A stretch of DNA of 64,000 bases from Caballeronia sp. SL2Y3 (GTDB lineage: Bacteria; Pseudomonadota; Gammaproteobacteria; Burkholderiales; Burkholderiaceae), in assembly GCF_022879575.1 (NCBI RefSeq), contig NZ_CP084263.1:310001-374000 (forward strand). Reading direction: 5' to 3'. A program made the translations under genes and the position numbers. The notes beneath the pieces are model-generated. The model was not told the origin of the DNA, searched no databases, and was given only the letters and a program-made list of their open reading frames with translations. Positions 61,582-64,000 of this stretch are shown here, piece after piece (the stretch's first letter is position 1; each line of letters opens with the position of its first letter).

Positions 61582-62541
61582 TCAAGCCTGCGCGCGACGT
61601 AGCATGCCCTTGAACGACCACTTGTTCAGCGCGAGAAACACGAGCAGCGTCGCGCCGAAGATGCATTGCCGCCCTGCTTCGCCGATCTGCAGCGCGGTCA
61701 AGAGACTCGTCAGCGCGGTGAGCAGCAGCGCGGCCATCGCCACCGCGATGTAGTCGCCGCGTCCGCCTGCGAGCGACACGCCGCCGATCACCGCGACGAC
61801 CACGCTCGGCAGCACATACGTGGTGCCGAGCCCGAGAAACGCCTGACCGACATAGCCGACCAGCAGCACGCCCGTCAGCGCGGCGATGACGCCGCTCGCC
61901 GTATAGACCGCGATGCGAATGGCGCGCACGCGCGTCCCCGCTATCGCCGCCGCCGTCGGGTTCGCGCCGCTCGCGAGCAGCCGTCGCCCCCACGCGGAAT
62001 GATCGAGAAAGCGCCACACGAGCGCGCCGGCCACGAGCCAGATCACCGCCACGGTCGGCACGCCCGCGAGCGTTCGGCCGGCGAGCGCGGCGAGCGCCGG
62101 GCTCGCCGCCGTGTTCACGTGCATCACCGATGACCACACGATCAGGCCGCCATCCACGAGACTCGCCATTGCGAGCGTCATGACGAGCGGCGGTATCCGC
62201 AAGAGCGTGATGCCGACGCCGTTCACCGCGCCCACCAGCGCGCCGCTCGCGGCAGCAGCGGCGAAGGCCGCGCCCAGACCCGGCGACGCGGGCCCGAGCA
62301 GCGCAGCGCCGAGAATGCCGCCGAGCGTGGCCGCCGCGCCGACCGACAGGTCCAGCCCCTGTTCGCCCGCGATCATCACGAGCGATTGCGCGATGCCGAA
62401 TAGACCGAGAAACGTCGCGATCTTCAATTGATTGGCGACTTGCCCCGGACTCGCGAAACCCGGCACGGCGAACTGCCCGCCGACGAGCACGATGATCGCG
62501 AGCACGAGAAGAAAGAGTCGGCGCGATTGCGTATTCATCAT
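61582..62541 (-). CDS. Ribose-type ABC transporter permease (second importer, permease 2)
   Basis: 319 aa, about ten helices, with the RbsC-type loop GGVSLAGGRGDYIAVAMAA and EQGLDLSVGAAATLGG. It starts one base inside the stop of the preceding permease (TGATG) after AGGAGAGCTTG. Having two distinct adjacent permeases, it probably forms a heterodimer with the 335-aa protein. It is the last visible gene of this operon. Confidence 0.88.
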   Translation of the reverse strand: MMNTQSRRLFLLVLAIIVLVGGQFAVPGFASPGQVANQLKIATFLGLFGIAQSLVMIAGEQGLDLSVGAAATLGGILGAALLGPASPGLGAAFAAAAASGALVGAVNGVGITLLRIPPLVMTLAMASLVDGGLIVWSSVMHVNTAASPALAALAGRTLAGVPTVAVIWLVAGALVWRFLDHSAWGRRLLASGANPTAAAIAGTRVRAIRIAVYTASGVIAALTGVLLVGYVGQAFLGLGTTYVLPSVVVAVIGGVSLAGGRGDYIAVAMAALLLTALTSLLTALQIGEAGRQCIFGATLLVFLALNKWSFKGMLRRAQA

Positions 62542-63548
62542 CAAGCTCTCCTTTTCGCGCCGACGAACGTGAAGCCGAGCGCAATCACGATCACCGCGCC
62601 CTTGAACACTTCCTGATAGTTGCTCGGAATGCCCGCGAAGTAGACGACGTTGCCGATCAGCGCGAGCACGAGCGAGCCGCAGATTGCGCCGAGCATGGAG
62701 CCGCGCCCGCCCGCGAGCGAGATGCCGCCGATGACCACGGCGGCCACCGAGTTCAGCGTGTACGGCAGGCCGAGGCGCGCATCGCCGGATGCGGTCTGCG
62801 CCGACAGGCACACCGCCGCCGCGAACACGAAGAGCCACGCGAGCATATAGCCGAGCAGTTTGACGAGCCGCACGTCGACGCCGACCTTGAACATGGCGTC
62901 GGCGTTGCTGCCAGTTGCGATCAGCCGCCGCCCGAAGCGGTGCCGTTGCAGCACGGCCCAGATCACGACAGCCGCGAGCACGGGCAGCGCCGCGAGCGGC
63001 ACCACGCCGATGCGCGCCGCGAACCATTCGCCGAGCGCGTCGGGAACGGTGCCGCCCGGCTGCGGCATCAAGAGCAGCGCGCAGCCGAACCACACCGCGC
63101 CTGTCGCGAACGTGGCGATGAGCGCGCTCTGCCTCGCATAGCCGACGAGAAAGCCGTTGCACGCACCGGCCGCGAGCGCGGCGACCAATGCAGCGAGACA
63201 CGTCGCGCCCGTGCCCCAGCCCATGAGACCGGGCGCGGCGGCGAGCACGCAATTGACGAGCGAAATGCCCGCGCCCACCGACAGATCCAGCTCGCCCATC
63301 AACACGACGACCGCCTGCGCCATGCAGACGAGAATCACCGGCGCGGCGTTCTGCATGTTGCTCGCGAGCGAATCGAGCGTCAGAAAGTCGGGCTGAAGCC
63401 ACGCGTTGCACACGGTCACGGCGAGCAGCATGACGAGCGCCGGCAATGCGCTCGCGGTGCGCGCAAGCGTCGCTTTCAACGCAGTGCCGGTGCTTTTCAT
63501 CGGCACGGCTTTCGTGCCGGGAAGCCCTTCGCTCAAGTGCGCTTTCAT
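62541..63548 (-). CDS. Ribose-type ABC transporter permease (second importer, permease 1)
   Basis: 335 aa. Hydrophobic helices follow a basic N-terminus of about 35 residues; MGELDLSVGAGISL and GGISLAGGRGSMLGAI are the RbsC-family motifs. It begins in an ATGA overlap with the ATPase stop, so ATPase-permease-permease are translationally coupled. Ligand unknown. Confidence 0.88.
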   Translation of the reverse strand: MKAHLSEGLPGTKAVPMKSTGTALKATLARTASALPALVMLLAVTVCNAWLQPDFLTLDSLASNMQNAAPVILVCMAQAVVVLMGELDLSVGAGISLVNCVLAAAPGLMGWGTGATCLAALVAALAAGACNGFLVGYARQSALIATFATGAVWFGCALLLMPQPGGTVPDALGEWFAARIGVVPLAALPVLAAVVIWAVLQRHRFGRRLIATGSNADAMFKVGVDVRLVKLLGYMLAWLFVFAAAVCLSAQTASGDARLGLPYTLNSVAAVVIGGISLAGGRGSMLGAICGSLVLALIGNVVYFAGIPSNYQEVFKGAVIVIALGFTFVGAKRRA

Positions 63549-64000
63549 GCCGCGCTCCTTCCGAAGAGCGCGCTGGTCACGCGCGATCCGTTCATCTCTT
63601 CTCCTTCCAGCAGCGCGACGATCCGCCCTTCGTACATCACGACGAGCCGGTCGCACACTGCGAGCAATTCTTCGGTGTCCGAAGCATAAACGAGCACAGC
63701 GGTTCCTGCCGCAGCGAGCGCGCCGATCGCTTCGTAAATGTCCTTGCGGGCGATGACATCCACGCCCTTGGTGGGATCGCTGAGAAGCAGCACATCGACC
63801 TGACGGTTCAGCCAGCGGCCGATGACCACCTTCTGCTGATTCCCGCCCGACAGATCGCGCACCGGCTGCCGCGCGTCGGATGTCTTGATGCGCAGGCGCT
63901 TCACTACATCGTCGACGAAGCGGCGAATCGGCGCGCGATGCAGCCGCCACGGGCTCTGCGCGAAGTTCACGCCGACCTGCGCAAGGTTGAATTCGACCGA
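63545..64000 (-). CDS. Sugar ABC transporter ATP-binding protein, C-terminal part
   Basis: About 151 residues of the second ATPase domain of an RbsA/MglA-type protein: signature LSGGNQQKVVIGRWL, Walker B VLLLSDPTKGVD (Ser in place of the usual Asp-Glu) and the D-loop. The rest lies beyond the window. The Walker B change SDP instead of DEP removes the usual catalytic Glu in this half. Confidence 0.88.
   Translation of the reverse strand, partial: SVEFNLAQVGVNFAQSPWRLHRAPIRRFVDDVVKRLRIKTSDARQPVRDLSGGNQQKVVIGRWLNRQVDVLLLSDPTKGVDVIARKDIYEAIGALAAAGTAVLVYASDTEELLAVCDRLVVMYEGRIVALLEGEEMNGSRVTSALFGRSAA

Noticed and set aside
1..64000. tRNA, rRNA, insertion sequence or prophage genes
   Set aside because: No transposase, integrase, terminal inverted repeats, tRNA cloverleaf arms or rRNA segments were recognised on reading.

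Overview
The window is high-GC proteobacterial DNA whose gene content and order look like a Burkholderiaceae species (Paraburkholderia/Caballeronia/Burkholderia type). The evidence is the strong third-position GC bias, the trimeric porin, the carnitine and choline gene orders, and the abundance of ABC sugar importers and GlxA/LysR/RpiR regulators. I see no rRNA, tRNA, CRISPR array, insertion sequence or phage gene. The region reads as a catabolic and respiratory stretch of a secondary chromosome or megaplasmid; that replicon assignment is an inference.

Layout. (1) 1-11449, minus strand: a tightly overlapping sugar or polyol operon. It encodes a ribose-type ABC importer (binding protein, ATPase, permease), an aldehyde dehydrogenase, an FGGY kinase, a HAD phosphatase, an RpiR regulator, ribose-5-phosphate isomerase A, an SDR and a GlcD-type FAD oxidase. 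(2) 11962-25453: scattered single genes: a spherulin-4-like secreted hydrolase, two soluble hybrid histidine kinases, an outer-membrane protein, an MFS exporter, a metallo-beta-lactamase-fold lipoprotein, a cupin, a GlxA regulator divergent from an HD hydrolase, and a gluconate-5-dehydrogenase-like SDR. (3) 25493-30055: a complete carnitine catabolic locus cdhB-cdhA-cdhC-caiX with divergent cdhR, in the gene order known from Pseudomonas aeruginosa. (4) 29994-31169: a porin. (5) 31300-40136: choline sulfate and choline to betaine (betC-choX, a LysR regulator, then betI-betB-betA-choX-like and an SMR transporter). Three quaternary-amine binding proteins are present without any matching permease or ATPase. 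(6) 40141-42836: cytochrome b561, an MbfA-like ferritin/VIT1 iron exporter and a periplasmic ankyrin protein. (7) 42833-45177: a PQQ alcohol dehydrogenase carrying the extra aspartate typical of lanthanide enzymes, with a di-heme cytochrome c. (8) 45354-50839: small proteins, a PoxB-like TPP enzyme and a YdeP-like molybdoenzyme. (9) 50885-57019, minus: an unusual cytochrome oxidase operon (DUF4396 protein, CoxII with cytochrome c domain, a CoxI-CoxIII fusion, a three-helix membrane protein, a tri-heme cytochrome c) divergent from a MarR regulator. (10) 57902-61553: an SDR, the remnant of a GH15 glucoamylase gene and a large secreted multicopper oxidase. (11) 61582-64000, minus: a second ribose-type ABC importer with two adjacent permeases, cut by the window edge.

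How it fits together. Carnitine, choline-O-sulfate and choline all converge on glycine betaine, probably imported through one transporter core encoded elsewhere. Periplasmic oxidation by the PQQ enzyme feeds c-type cytochromes, which could discharge to the divergent oxidase. That oxidase lacks the usual proton-channel glutamate and lysine and two of the three Mg-site side chains, and it is the most unusual object in the window. A recurrent detail is a stem-loop directly after the stop codon of each of the four solute-binding-protein genes.
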